Assembly (NCBI RefSeq): GCF_028372415.1
Contig: NC_092874.1
Location: 58,131,865-58,195,864 of the forward strand
Direction of reading: 5' to 3'
DNA: 64,000 bases
Origin: Notamacropus eugenii
Lineage: Eukaryota > Chordata > Mammalia > Diprotodontia > Macropodidae
How positions within the stretch are numbered: the first letter of the stretch is position 1; the number at the start of each line of letters is the position of its first letter. A program made the position numbers and the translations under genes. This document shows, piece after piece, positions 1 to 11,782 of this stretch. The notes under the pieces were generated by a model. The model was not told the origin of the DNA, did no database searches, and worked only from the letters and a program-made list of their open reading frames with translations.

Positions 1-1050
1 ACCAGCTCTAAGGAGAACCTGTGAATTACCCTTCCAGTTAGTTACAACTTGCTTTTGTCTTCTGCTTTCATTCATAGCAACATGTCAAGTTAATATGATT
101 CACTTCCTCCTGCTGGAAGACCTACTGTTAGTACTAGACAAAGATCTCACCTTGAGAGAGGACCAGTCTAAAAATAGTTTAAATACCCTGTGATTCTTTG
201 TACTCTCTGAGCTCTTATAGACTACTCCTCTACCACCAATATAAAGTAGATTGCAGCTACTGAAGGCGAGATGACCATTTGAACTTTTTCTTTCTGTCAT
301 GAGTTGCTTCACCAAATTGCCTGACTACTAGTGATACACATCTCCTTATTAGCTAGGCTGGTCCTCAGAGAGCAGACTCTGCTGCTGGAGCCATTCTCAA
401 ACCCTTTCCATCACAGTGCAATTAACCAGATTTATGTGCTCTAATGATGCACCCCTCAACAACTCAGGGACACCTGGTTGCCATGATGAGGTACTGGAAT
501 AGGACATAATGGAGGATAGTTGACTAAAGTCACAATTTCTGCTGTAAAGTTGCTACATGATATTAAAATTAACTAAACCATTCTTACCAATCTAGATTTG
601 GTTGCCAAAATGATGAATGAGGATGAATACACTTTAGGCATATCGTTACCAATATTGTAGAATAAGATTGGGGAAGTTTAATTCCTTGAGGAAGGAATGA
701 ACTGAGAAACCTAATATACAAGACCAATTGCATACTAATGGTTTTAATTTACATAATCCCCTTGGGATAGTCTCTGAAAATGCCTGGAATCAAGGAAGAT
801 TCACTAGTCTGACCAAAGGAGCTTCATTCATTTAAGTAGATCTCTAGTTTAGAGAACAGAGCCCCAGTTTTGACTCCACCAGGAACTAGGCACTAGGTGA
901 ATTATTTCTGTTTTCTGTGCATTCATTTTCTGAATCGCAAAATAAGATATTTCAGATAGTGTTATTGACCTATTTCACAGATCCATTGGGAAGAACAATT
1001 AAAATATACATGATAAGCTTAAAGCCCTATTTGATTAATAAGGAAATAAG
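1..1050. other. No feature recognised
   Basis: AT-rich, no coding similarity, no repeat that I can name. Confidence 0.5.
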
Positions 1051-1054
1051 GAGA

Positions 1055-1245
1055 GGCAACATGTTGTACTAGAAAGGGCACTGAAATTAGAATAAGGAAG
1101 ACCTGGGTTTAAATCTAGCCTCAGATACTAGCTGTGTGACTAGCTGTGTGAGGTGTGTGCCTTAGTTTCCTTATCTATAAACTGTGGAGGGTTAAACTCA
1201 ACCTCTAAGGGCCTTTCAAGGTTTAAATTTACAATCCTATAATTA
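1055..1245 (+). mobile_element. MIR/THER-type SINE
   Basis: 'actagaaagggcactgaaattag', 'gcctcagatactagctgtgtgac' and 'ttagtttccttatctataaactg' appear in MIR order. A short duplication of 'actagctgtgtga' is present at 1127-1150. Confidence 0.75.
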
Positions 1246-1511
1246 CATGAATCATAGCATTATAGATTTATAACTGGAAGAGAATGTCCATTTCCCATTT
1301 CTTTGCCTTTGCTTAGACTTTCTCCCATGGTTGGGAAATTCACCACTATTTCCTAGAAACTATCGGTCTCTTCAAGACTCTGCTTAAGTACTGCCTCCTT
1401 CAAGGGGTCTTACCTGTTTCCTTCACTTGTTAGCTCTCCAGCTCCACCCCACTCTCATCCTCCCTCCAGCCTTGATCACTTTGTACATATCTCCTGCATT
1501 TACATGTCAGC

Positions 1512-1707
1512 TAATAGGAGGTGGAATGGTTTGGTTGAAAGAATCCTAGATTCAGAATCTAAGGACCAGGGTTCACAATCAAGGCTCTGTGAAACTTTGG
1601 GGAAAATCACATCTCCCTGATTCCTTGTTTCTTCATTTGTAAAGTGAGAGGGTCAGACTAAATGACCTCTAAGGCTAATTCCATATCTGAAGCTACAATT
1701 CTATGTT
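1512..1707 (+). mobile_element. MIR-type SINE
   Basis: 'ggttgaaagaatcctagattcag' then 'ttcttcatttgtaaagtgagagggtcagactaaatgacctctaag', the MIR core-to-tail order. It sits inside an L2 tail. Confidence 0.7.
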
Positions 1708-1760
1708 GTACATTTCCAGTAGAATGAAAGGAATGCAAGATCCTTGAAGGCAGGCAATGT

Positions 1761-1937
1761 GAGGGAGGCAGTATGGTGCAGTGGGATCCCATCTTAGTTA
1801 TATCCTGCTTGTGTGATTTTGGGAAAATGACAGCATCTCAGCTTCAGTTTCCTTATCTGTAAAATGAAAGCATTGGACTAGATGACTTCGAAGTCTTTTA
1901 TAGCTTTCAGTCTAATAATCACACAATCACACATTTT
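1761..1937 (+). mobile_element. MIR-type SINE
   Basis: 'ggaggcagtatggtgcagtggg' then 'agtttccttatctgtaaaatgaaagcattggactagatgactt'. It is the second SINE in the same L2 tail. Confidence 0.7.
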
Positions 1938-2384
1938 TGTTTGTATCCCTAGTGCCTGAACACTGTGAGAACTTAACAAATGCTCATTAATTGATTGATT
2001 GATTGATCTCAGAGGTCTTTGTCTCCAACTACCTTGTTTTATGAATGAGAAAACTGTAAAAGCAAGGACTTCTACATACACAGGGGGGCCTGCTATCACA
2101 GGTTCTTAGATCTGCTTTTCTAAAAGGCAAGCACCTTGAGGGGTTAACAATCATTTAAATCAAGCACATGTATCATTCACTTAGTTCAGGGGGAAAAGTC
2201 AACACCCTGAACATCAGAGAAAATACAGAGGAAATAAAGATCAACAGCTAGTGCTTCCAGTTGCATGACATAAATAATACATACATCATAGATCAACAGA
2301 CAGATCTAACTGTCTGACAATTATATACATACATAGTTAGTAGAGAGAGAAGCATTAGATGTTCTGGGTTATCAAAGCCAAGGG

Positions 2385-2670
2385 GGGCTGCTTAGTGGCT
2401 TCCCAGAGTCTCATCTGGCACACAAACCTTCTTCTAAGAACTAAGCCCCAAAGTAAAACTTCACCTCAGAGTACTTATACATTTTTTCTGAGCCAGAGAG
2501 CATCATAACACTTGAGAACCAGTGCCTCATTAGAAAATTAACAAAAGGTGTGGGCCTTCCTACAAATATCCCTTAAACAAACTCCCCTGAATGGGCAGGC
2601 CCATTAATGGTTGGGGAAGATCTCATTAAGAGGCAAAATTATATTAACAATAAGCAAAAATACATTATCA
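2385..2670 (-). mobile_element. Possible LTR fossil
   Basis: On the minus strand there is a TATA-like 'gtataagtactctgagg' (complement of about 2465-2481) inside sequence of LTR-like composition. No ends or flanking duplication were resolved, and no internal viral region is attached. Old; weak call. Confidence 0.3.
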
Positions 2671-2959
2671 ATACACAAACTGATGCTCAGAGACATTAAG
2701 TGGTTTGGCTCAGTAGGAAGACAATGGATGTACTAGTGGCATCCTGGGACCTAGTAAAGAAATCCTACTAAGAATAAGAAGGGGGAGGTGTTCATAGGAA
2801 ATTAGGAAATGCCAGGGAGCCATATACCCCCCAAAACCTACTTACCAATGTCTATATGGAGTCATTGATGCATGGGAGTGCATATGAACTGTCCACAGAT
2901 CATTCTGGGATCATGAGTGTATGTTTGAAGGAGAAAAGGAACATATAAGAAGCTATGTA

Positions 2960-3165
2960 CAATGGATGGAGAGTCATACTTGAAATCAGGAACGCTTGAT
3001 ATCAAATACTTACTCGCTGCATGACCCTAGCAAGTCATTTAAACTCTGTCCACCTCAATTTCCTCACCTATAAAACAAGGATAATAATAGCACTGACTTC
3101 ACAATGTTGTTGTGAAATAACAAATGTAAAGCGCTTTGCAAATCTTAAAGTGCCATGTGACAGAA
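2960..3165 (+). mobile_element. MIR-type SINE
   Basis: 'gagtcatacttgaaatcagga', 'gcatgaccctagcaagtcatttaa', 'cctcacctataaaacaaggataataatagc' and 'taaagcgctttgcaaatctt' in order. Confidence 0.75.
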
Positions 3166-3169
3166 GATT

Positions 3170-5100
3170 GTTAATATAAGGATAGAAATTGTTAATACCA
3201 AATACAATGTTGCCTGCCACTCCCTAAGATGGCCCTATTGATGTCAGAAGGTCAGTAGCATTACCAGTAAGATAGTATTTGAGTGGAGTCAGATTTTAAG
3301 TCCCATCCTTACATTTTGACTTGTAGGGGAACTTGACTCGAGCTATATCTAGGCCTTTGACATACTTGCCCCCTTTCACTGGAATTCATGGCATGAAGGG
3401 CAAAACAGCCAGACTGAAGTGATTCTCCTTGCTCAGATTGTCAGGGCAACCGGGATCTCATGGCCAGGCCTTCCTACCTTATGCTGCCTCCACCTTCTTC
3501 CCTCCTAAAGGTATAAAAGATTTTTCCATGGGCCTCTATTTTGGGAAATCCACTGGACATGTCCCAGGGTGGCAGGTTTGCTACCCTGTTATCTCAGTTA
3601 AAGATGCTTTATTCCTCAACTCATGGATTTGATTTATTTCAGGACTTGATATATATAAAGGTTAGCTATTATTATCATTATCATTATACTTTGTATGCTT
3701 GAATCCTGCCGTATTCTTTGGAGAAAAAAAATGAGTCGTGTATTGAACTGTTCCAGTGTTCATTGTACCAGAATACTGGATTTGCCAAAGTTTGCCATTT
3801 TAAAGACAAGGAAACTGAGGCCAAAGAATTTTATCAACTTGTTCAAGATCACAGCTTAGTTAAGTTATAGAACCAAAATTTGATCCCAGATCCTTTAACT
3901 CCAAATCTATGACTTATTTTAACCTAATCATTCTGGAGCAACTTTTAAGATGAATAGTTTATTTTATACTGACAGCTTAGATCTGAAAAAAAACCAAAAT
4001 TATTATTCAGGAATCTTGCAATGGCTTCAACACATGACAGTGTAACTGAAATATGTGAAGCTTCAAAGCTCACATTTTTAAGAACAGGAACCTGCCAGCA
4101 TTGACACAAAATAAATCCTTACATTGTCCTCTCAATGACACTGCAGCCATTGGAATTTTGACCCAATGTAACCACTTGGTCTGTGTCAGCCTGAGCTCCA
4201 GCAAAGCCAAGGACAACTTACCATAAGACTCAGCTCTGTTCATATGGTTTCCAACTTTAGGAACTATTCCCAAAATCAAGAAAAAGCAGAGTGATCCTTT
4301 ACAGTAGCAAGGAAAGAAATGAAGACCAATGAGTCCTTTTCTCTCTTTGGCTTCCCAGAAAGGACTTGGCAGGGGCACTGTCCAACCATGAACTGTAATA
4401 GCTACATGAAGGTTTATTTGGATCACAGCTCAATAATGATTCAGCATGTGAAAGAACCTTCCCACATTCTGGACATTGACCAGATTCCATCCTCCTCCAA
4501 TAATTCCACTACAAGAATATCCTGAGTTATCAAGGAATATGAGCACATCAGAAGGATAACAGCTTTGAGTGTATTGAATCTACATTACGTTGTTTCTTTA
4601 TTCCCCTCATTGCAAAGTAAAATAAGCCGCAGGCAACCATTTTGCTACTACTCAATGTATTTTTATAACTCAATGGTAAACCACCTTTTCCCATCTTCAA
4701 ATTAATTCATTTTTCTGTCTTTCAATGCAGTCGATGTAAATTTTTCACAATCGCTGCCTTTAAAAACTGCTAAGCACTGTTTATTCAAAAAGCCATTTTC
4801 TTCCATCCTGTTGTGGAACAAACAGAATGATTGTTCTAAATGTCATAAAGCTGCCTACTTGATAGCATTTTTAATATGTCCTTAATTTTAATACATCTCT
4901 AGGCTATATACTTTATTAGTTGGAGGAAAAGTAAGGGAATCTGAATTCCATTCTGAGAGAATTAGAATAGCAAGCAGTAGCGGGAATTGGGTCAACTACA
5001 CTGACACCATCTTGTGACTCAATTCTGGATCCAACTCAGTTCTCTTTCTAGTCAATTATGGGTCTAGTCCAATTTTTGTCTTGCAGGAAAACTTTATACA
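3170..5100. other. No gene recognised
   Basis: Contains short open frames on both strands around 4070-4525, including one with MESGQCPECGK on the minus strand, but no continuation, splice-site support or family match. Otherwise featureless. Confidence 0.5.
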
Positions 5101-5102
5101 GT

Positions 5103-5690
5103 TGTGGGAATTGGGAGAAGACTTTGTTGCATTGTTTGAACCTACCCCTTGTGTGGCTGGGAAGCTGAATCACCTCTGCCTATTGTTTAGAAACCCTTAA
5201 CTAAGGGCCTAGGATATGGTGACCTGGTGAGATTCAAAAGATTGATGCAAGGAGTTTTCTCACAATTATATATCTCAGGCAACCCATATGTCTAATCTGA
5301 AAGCCACCCTGTACTGATCAATCACTTATTGTTTCCATGTCTCTCTGATTGAACACAGACTCATGGTGAAATTGGAACACTTTTCTGATTTCAGGGAATT
5401 ATACCTGCTTGCTCTCCCTCTTGGAAAGTCCCTAATCTTTCCTCTAATTAAAAATCTGATTCCCTAATTTTGTATCCTGGTTAATTATTTTCTTTTAATT
5501 AATTAGTCTTATTTGATTAATTGTTTTTAATGTATAAAAGTTTGTCTCCCCATGTGTTCAGAGTCCAGCCCTAAGCTGAGGAAGTCTGGTCCCAATTTGT
5601 TATGCAATTGGCATGCATTGCTTAATAAATCAATATATTTGTAAGCTCAGACCTTTGTTTCCTCAGTCATTTCATTTTTCACCCACCACA
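5103..5690 (+). mobile_element. Probable solo LTR of an endogenous retrovirus
   Basis: The segment starts tgtggg and ends ccaccaca, has a TATA box tgtataaaag at 5531-5540 and a polyadenylation hexamer aataaa at 5624-5629 about 60 bp before the 3' end: the U3-R-U5 order of an LTR. No internal retroviral sequence is attached on either side and no clear target duplication is left. It is a fossil, moderately old; family not assigned. Confidence 0.55.
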
Positions 5691-5907
5691 ATTCCTAGCC
5701 ATTACTGAATCATTGTGCAACCTTGCTTAAATCAATTAGTCTTCTGCCTTCATTTTCATAATCAGATAAAAGTTTCACTGCATAATGCCCAACAAAAGGT
5801 TCTGAAGTTTAAGGTTTAGGTGGTGCTAGGAATCCATGAAGTCAAAGGGTTAAGAGTTATGAAAGGAGTTATTCTTACACATGATACTCAAGGACCTGTG
5901 AATGCAA

Positions 5908-5936
5908 ACACACACATACACACACACACACACACA
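5908..5936. repeat. (CA)n microsatellite
   Basis: Alternating CA with one interruption (cataca). Confidence 0.95.
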
Positions 5937-5955
5937 GAATTGATCTCCTACCATA

Positions 5956-6031
5956 CAGGGTGTCCCTAAAATTTTTGTATAGTTTTAAAGTAATAAAGCT
6001 CAAAACTGTACAAAGACTTTTGGAAACTTAT
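5956..6031. mobile_element. Mariner-type MITE (~75 bp)
   Basis: Starts (ta)cagggtgtccctaaaattttt and is an imperfect palindrome: 'agttttaaagtaataaagct' faces 'aaaactgtacaaagactttt'. The 'cagggtgtccc' terminal sequence after TA is typical of Tc1/mariner-derived MITEs. Confidence 0.6.
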
Positions 6032-8178
6032 TCTTTAAGAAGTCAGATGTATTCAAAAGGGGATGGAACCAAGATGGCAGATTAGAGGCAACCCAACAGA
6101 ACTTTCCCAACATTCCCCCTAAAAAAACTTTAAAATAATGCCTCACATCAAATTTTGGAGTGGAAGAACCAGCGAATGTCAGGGTGAGACAATTTTCCAG
6201 CCTGATGAAACTTATGAGGTCAGGAGGAGATGTCTTTGGCACCAAAGTGGAAGCCTGTCCATAGCCCATACACTCAACAGCAGCCACAGCAGTTTTTGGA
6301 ACTCTCAGTTCAGAGATGATAGAGGGGTTGGATAATTGGTCAGAAAGAGATAACAGAGAACTCTTTGCTGGCATTGGGTACAGCTGACACTGGCAACTCT
6401 ATTGCCCATGAGGAGCATTGGGGGTCAGTCACAAGGAAGCAGTGGCCCTGCTCACAGTTCTAAGGCAAAGAGAATGCTAGTGCCTATGGCTTTAGGGGAC
6501 CAGGTTCCCTTCCTGGGTTCAGAACTAGAGTTCAGTCTAGGAAGACAGTAACCATACCTCTCCCATGATCACACCACCTTGGAAGCATCAAAAACTTGCA
6601 TACAACCAGAACTAACTCTGAAAACAGCAGCACAAAAAACCCTAAAGCTTGAGACAAGGCCTCCCCGAGTCTAGGTGAGCAGAGCCCAACTTTAGCATAA
6701 AGTTCAAAGTCAAGAAATAGACTGTAAAAATGAGTAAACAACAACAAAAAGAATTTGGCCATAAAAAGCTACTACCATGGCAGGGAAGATGAAGACATAA
6801 ATTCAGAAGATGACAACAATGTGAAAAACAGCTACAAAGCCTCAAAGAAAGATTTTAATTGGACCCAAGCCCAACGAGAATTTCTGTAGGAATTAAAGAG
6901 ATAAGAATAGTAGAAGGAAATTGGGGGAAAAATGAGAGTAATGCAAGAGAATTGGGAAGAGAATTAAATGCTTGGTAAAAGAGGCACAAAAATACTGAAG
7001 AAATTGATACCTTAAAAAACAGAATTAGCCAAATGGTGAAAGAGGTACAAAAATTCCATGAAGAAAAGAGCTCCTTAAAAAAATAACAGAATTGACCAAA
7101 TGGAAAAAGAAGTCCAAAATCTAATTAGAATTGGGCAAGTGGAAGTTAATGACTCCATGAGACACACAAAAAAAACAATAAAACAAAGTTAAAGTGTTCA
7201 CATTTCTATATGGAAAGTTGATACACATTACTCCTAAGAATTTTGTCATTATTAGGGCAGAGAAAAGGAACTTACATAGACAGAGGGCATGGATGTGAGT
7301 CATTTAAGTTGGAATGATCTCCAAAACAATGTAGGGTTGAGAAAGAAGGATACACTGGGAGAAGAGGGAAAGGAGAGGTAAAATGGGGAAATTTTTCTTA
7401 CATAAAAGAGACACACAAAGAAGAACTTTTACAGTGGAGGGGAAAATGGAAAGGTGGTGGGCAATGCTTGAACCTCATCTAATTGGAATTGGTTCAAAGT
7501 GGGAAGTGTGGGAGAGGAGCCAAGATGGCGGAGTAGAAAGATACACATATGCTAGCTCCAAACCCACAGCCCATAAAATACTTGTAAAGAAGAACTCCCA
7601 ACAAATTCTGGAGTAGCAGAAGCCACAGAACAGAGTGGAGGAGATTTCTGTTCCAGAGAGCCCTGAAAAACTGACACGAAAGGTCTGTCACCCACTGGAC
7701 CCAGAGCAGAGCCCAGACCTGCCTTGGCCGTGCAGCAAGAGGAGCAGATCTGAGAAAGCTCCAGGGGCAGAATCTCCAGCAGCTGCACAGGTCCCTCCAC
7801 CCACAGGTGCCAAAGGTCAGTGAGAGGGTCTTTTCAGCTCCCTGAGAGGGGAGCGTGGTGTCCCCATAACTCAGGCCCCCTTGGGAGGCAGCAGCAGAGA
7901 CAGCAGTGGACAAGGGCTCCCAAAGCAGGCAGGAGCTCAGATCCATTGTTGAAGGTCTCCACATAAACCTCCTGAGGGAACTGAGCCCCTTGTGGCAGCC
8001 CTGCCCCCACCTGAGCACCTGAACTTAATCTCACACTGAATAGCAGCCCTGCCCACGCCCAAAGCCCTAAGGCTGGGAAGCAGCATTTGAATCTCAGACC
8101 CCAAGCACTAGATGGGAGGATCTGGAGGTGAGATGCGTGTGGAGAGAACACTCAGAAGTCAAGCCACTGGCTGGGAAA

Positions 8179-9280
8179 ATGCCCAGAAAAGGGGGAAAAA
8201 AACCAAAACCATAGAAGGTTACTTTTTGGTGAACAGATATCTCCTCCCTTCCTTTCAGATGAAGAAGAACAATGCTTACCATCAGGGAAAGACATAGAAA
8301 TCAAGGCTTCTGTATCCCAAACATCCAAAATAAATATTCAGTGGGCTCAGGCCATGGAAGAGCTCAAAAAGGATTTTGAAAATCTAGTTAGAGAGGTGGA
8401 GGAAAAACTGGGAAGAGAAATGAGAGACATGCAAGAAAAGCATGAAAAGCAGGTCAACACCTTGCTAAAGGAGACCCCAAAAAATGCTGAAGAAAATAAC
8501 ACCTTGAAAAATAGGCTAATTCAATTGGCAAAAGAGGTTCAAAAAGCCAATGAGGAGAAGAATGCTTTCAAAAGCAGAATTAGCCAAATGGAAAAGGAGG
8601 TTCAAAAGCTCACTGAAGAAAACAGTTCTTTCAAAATTAGAATGGAACAGATGGAGGCTAATGACTTTATGAGAAACCAAGAAATCACAAAATAAAACCA
8701 AAAGAATGAAAAAATGAAAGATAATGTGAAATATCTCATTGGAAAAACAACTGACCTGGAAAATAGATCCAGGAGAGACAATTTAAAAATTATGGGACTA
8801 CCTGAAAGTCATGATCAAAAAAAGAGCCCAGACATCATCTTTCATGAAATTATTAAGGAAAACTGTCCTGAGATTCTAAAACCAGGGGGCAAAATAAATA
8901 TTCAAGGAATCCACAGAACAACGCATGAAAGAGATCCAAAAAGAGAAACTCCTAGGAACATTGTGGCCAAATTCCAGAGTTCCCAGATCAAGGAGAAAAT
9001 ATTGCAAGCAGCTAGAAAGAAACAATTCAAGTATTGTGGAAATACAATCTGGATAACACAAGATCTAGCAGCTTCTACATAGGCCATCGAAGGGCGTGGA
9101 ATATGATATTCCAGAAGTCAAAGGAACTAGGACTAAAACCAAGAATCACCTATCCAGCAAAACTGAGCATAATACTTCAGGGGATAAATATGGTCTTTCA
9201 ATGAAATCAAGGACTTTCAAGCATTCTTGATGAAAAGACCAGAGCTGAAAAGAAAATTTGACTTTCAAACACAAGAATGA
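8179..9280 (+). pseudogene. HAL1 ORF1 (L1 ORF1p-like RNA-binding protein), broken
   Basis: L1 ORF1p is a trimeric coiled-coil RNA chaperone. Probable start ATG at 8179 (MPRKG..). The long coiled coil reads MEELKKDFENLVREVEEKLG from 8354 with heptad repeats to about 8690. The RRM follows with ENRSRRDNLKIMGLPE (about 8755-8810), then the C-terminal domain around 8900-9280 with the AW..IF..SKELGLKPRITYPAKLS segment typical of L1 ORF1p, ending near FDFQTQE and TGA at 9278-9280. The frame is broken by an indel in the A-run near 8200, another frame change near 8222, an in-frame TAA at 8693-8695, and a stop/frame change after 9079. It is therefore a decayed copy, though still easy to read. Confidence 0.85.
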
Positions 9281-9415
9281 AGAGAAGCATGAAAAGGTAA
9301 ACAGTAAAGAGAAGTCGTAAGGGACTTACTAAAGTTGAACTGTTTACATTCCTACATGGAAAGACAACATTTGTAACTCTTGAAACTTTTCAGTATCTGG
9401 GTAGTGGGTGGGATT

Positions 9416-9430
9416 ACACACACACACATG

Positions 9431-9462
<32 letters not shown>

Positions 9463-9485
9463 GAGAGACAGAGAGAGACAGAGAG
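9416..9485. repeat. (CA)n followed by (GA)n
   Basis: CA tract with one ATG interruption, running into GAGAGACA repeats; part of the HAL1 3' UTR. Confidence 0.95.
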
Positions 9486-10918
9486 CACAGAATGAATGGA
9501 ATAGGACGGGATCACATCTTAAAAAAATGAAATTAAGCAGTGAGAGAGAAATATATTGGGAGGAGAAAGGGAGAAATGGAATGGGGCAAATTATCTCTCA
9601 TAAAAGAGGCAAGCAAAACACTTTTTAGTGGAAGGAAAAAGAGGGCAGGTGAGAGAAAAACATGAAGTTTGCTCTCATCACATTCCACTAAAGGAAGGAA
9701 TAAAATGCACACTCATTTTGGTATGAAAATCTATGTTGCAATACAGGAAAGTGGGGGAGAAGAGGATAAGCAGGGTGGGGGGGATGATGGAAAGGAGGGC
9801 AATGGGAGGAGGGAGCAATTTGAAGTCAACATTCTTGGGGAGGGACAGGATCAAAAGAGAGAATAGAAGCAATGGGGGGCAGAATAGGATGGAGGGAAAT
9901 ATAGTTAGTCTTACACAACACAACTATTATGGAAGTCATTTGCAAAACTACACAGATATGGCCTATATTGAATTGCTTGCCTTCCAAAGGGAATGAGTGG
10001 GGAGGGAGGGATGAAGAGAAGTTGGAACTCAAAGTTTTAGGAACAAGTGTTGAGTACTGTTCTTGCTACTAGGAAATAAGAAATACAGGTAAAGGGGTAT
10101 AGAAAGTTATCTGGCCCTACAGGATAAAAGAGAAGATGGGGACAAGGGAAGGGAGGGATGATAGAAGAGAGGGCAGATTGGTGATAGGGGCAATGAGAAT
10201 GCTTGGTGTTTTGGAGGTGGGGGGAGGGGACAAATGGGGAGAAAATTTGGAACCCAAAATTTTGTGAAAATGAATGTTAAAAGTTAAATAAATAAATTTT
10301 TTAAAAAGTGGGAAGTGTGTGTGCCTGTGTGTGTGTGTGTGTGTATATACACACTCAGTTGTTTATGAAAATGTAACTTATCCAGTAGGGAAATAAGAGG
10401 GAGGGAAAAGGGATAAGAGAAAGGAGGACGGGGGTGATAAAAGAAAGGACAGATTAAAGGAGGCAAAGTATAGAAGCAAAATAGATTTTTGAAGAGAGAT
10501 GTGACAAAAAGAGAGAGAAGAAGAAACAAAAGAAAATGGTATGGAGGGAAATAGACAGTAATCATAACTGTGAATGTGAATGAGATGAGCTTACCCATAA
10601 AACAGAGACAGAGAGCAGAATGGATTAGAAACCAGAATCCAAGAGTGTATTGTTTATGAGAGACACACTTAAAACAGAAAGATATACACAGAGTTAAAAT
10701 AAAGGGCTGGAACTGAATCTTATATGCTTCAGCTAAACTAAAAAAGGCAGGAGTAGCAATCATGATCTCAAACAAAGCAAAATCAAAAATGAACCTAATT
10801 AAAAGGGATAATCAGGGAAACTACATTTTGCTAAAAGGTACCATGGATGATGAAGCAATATCAACATTTTTTGCAGCAATTTTCTCTGATGAAGGTCTCA
10901 TTTCTCAAATTCATATTG

Positions 10919-11655
10919 AGTACACAGTTGTCTCTTTAGTTAAGTGAACTATTCCAAAGACCTCTATGTAGAGTGATTTTATTTACATGATGCAGGTTGC
11001 CAGTGGACACGGGGGAGGGGAGGAAGGCATGGAGGCAGAGAGTGGGCCCGGTGCCTGTGGGCACAGTTCAAGGACACATGGGGACTAGGCAGAGAAGAAT
11101 GAGACCAGAAAGAAGAGTGCAGTACAGGGACCAGCCATATGGTAACCTGACCTAAATGGAAAGGAAGAGGGAGTGGGCAGAGAGGAGAAGACAGGCATCA
11201 CACTGGGGCCAAGGACAGACATGCAGTACCCTAGCACAAAAGAATGGAAGACAGACATAGGAAAGCTGGATCCTCATACAGCTGAGACAAAGGGGGCAAA
11301 AGTCTCCTTTTTCAGCACTGGAGGTCTCAAGCCAAGCCCCCAGTCTGGCCCCAGCTAGGGACTTTCTGCATGGCCATTCTTCTGCTTTCATTTGGAGGCT
11401 GGTTTATTTTGTTTTTCTTTGTTTGAGAGGGGAGATGGAAGGCCATAGAGCACCAATCCAAGAGGCAGAAGGAGAGAGAGAGACAGAGACAGAGGGAGAG
11501 AGACAGGGGGGGCATTAGGGAGGGAGGAAGGGAGAGGGAGAGGGAGAGAACAGTACTCTAATTGGAGGTGTTATTTTGAAATACAGATTTCTTTCAGAAT
11601 TTTTTGAGTATAGCTGAATTTGCATAATGCAGATTTGTGTATGGCAAGACTTCTG
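10919..11655. other. Unidentified ~740-bp insertion within L1 ORF2
   Basis: L1 sequence stops after 'ctcatttctcaaattcatattgagt' and resumes at about 11656 with 'actgaatgaaatttataaaaataagagcc', which is contiguous in L1 elements. The inserted DNA is G/A-rich, contains a (GA)n tract at 11471-11550 and ends with ttgcataatgcag. I see no open frame of note and no clear terminal repeats. It may be a DNA-transposon derivative or an older composite; family unknown. Confidence 0.5.
11471..11550. repeat. GA-rich low-complexity tract
   Basis: Repeated gagagaga/gacaga and gggaga units within the unidentified insert at 10919-11655. Confidence 0.85.
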
Positions 11656-11782
11656 TATGAAACTGAATGAAATTTATAAAAATAAGAGCCACTCCTCAGT
11701 CGATAAATAGTCAATGGATATAAATAGGCAGTTCTCAGAAGAAAGTAAAGCTATCTATAGTCAAATAAAAAAATGCTCTGAA

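Larger units (their letters stand above)
1310..2007 (+). mobile_element. L2 3' end split by two MIR insertions
   Basis: L2 pieces run 'agactctgcttaagtactgcctccttcaaggggtctta..' (1370-1510), 'gtacatttccagtagaatgaaagg..tccttgaaggcaggcaatg' (1708-1760) and 'gtttgtatccctagtgcctgaacactgtg..' (1938-1987), ending in (TTGA)n at 1988-2007. MIR-type SINEs fill 1512-1707 and 1761-1937. The order is what an uninterrupted L2 tail would give. Confidence 0.7.
7511..10304 (+). mobile_element. Full-length HAL1 (half-L1) retrotransposon, ORF1 only
   Basis: The perfect 15-bp target duplication aaagtgggaagtgtg is present at 7496-7510 and 10305-10319. The element starts ggagaggagccaagatggcg, almost the same as the start of primate L1 including the YY1-type site, so the 5' end looks complete. 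Order: ~670-bp 5' UTR, ORF1 (8179-9280), ~1-kb purine-rich 3' UTR with a CA/GA microsatellite at 9416-9485, and an A/T-rich tail (ttaaataaataaattttttaaaa). No endonuclease or reverse transcriptase sequence lies between ORF1 and the tail. This ORF1-only plan is that of HAL1 elements, which must rely on L1 enzymes. It lies inside the older L1 at 6057-13431. Confidence 0.85.

Noticed and set aside
4299-4490. Minus-strand frame with CPECGK, resembling a zinc-finger linker
   Set aside because: Only one CxxC and no His pair, no repeat of the finger unit and no splice support; chance similarity.
7494-8018. 174-codon open frame on the minus strand
   Set aside because: It is the antisense of the HAL1 5' UTR, whose relatively GC-rich sequence has few stops; composition is biased and no family is recognised.
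10284-10775. 163-codon open frame on the minus strand
   Set aside because: It spans the HAL1 tail, a microsatellite and antisense L1 sequence; the residues follow repeat composition (HTHTHTHT, poly-Phe/Leu).
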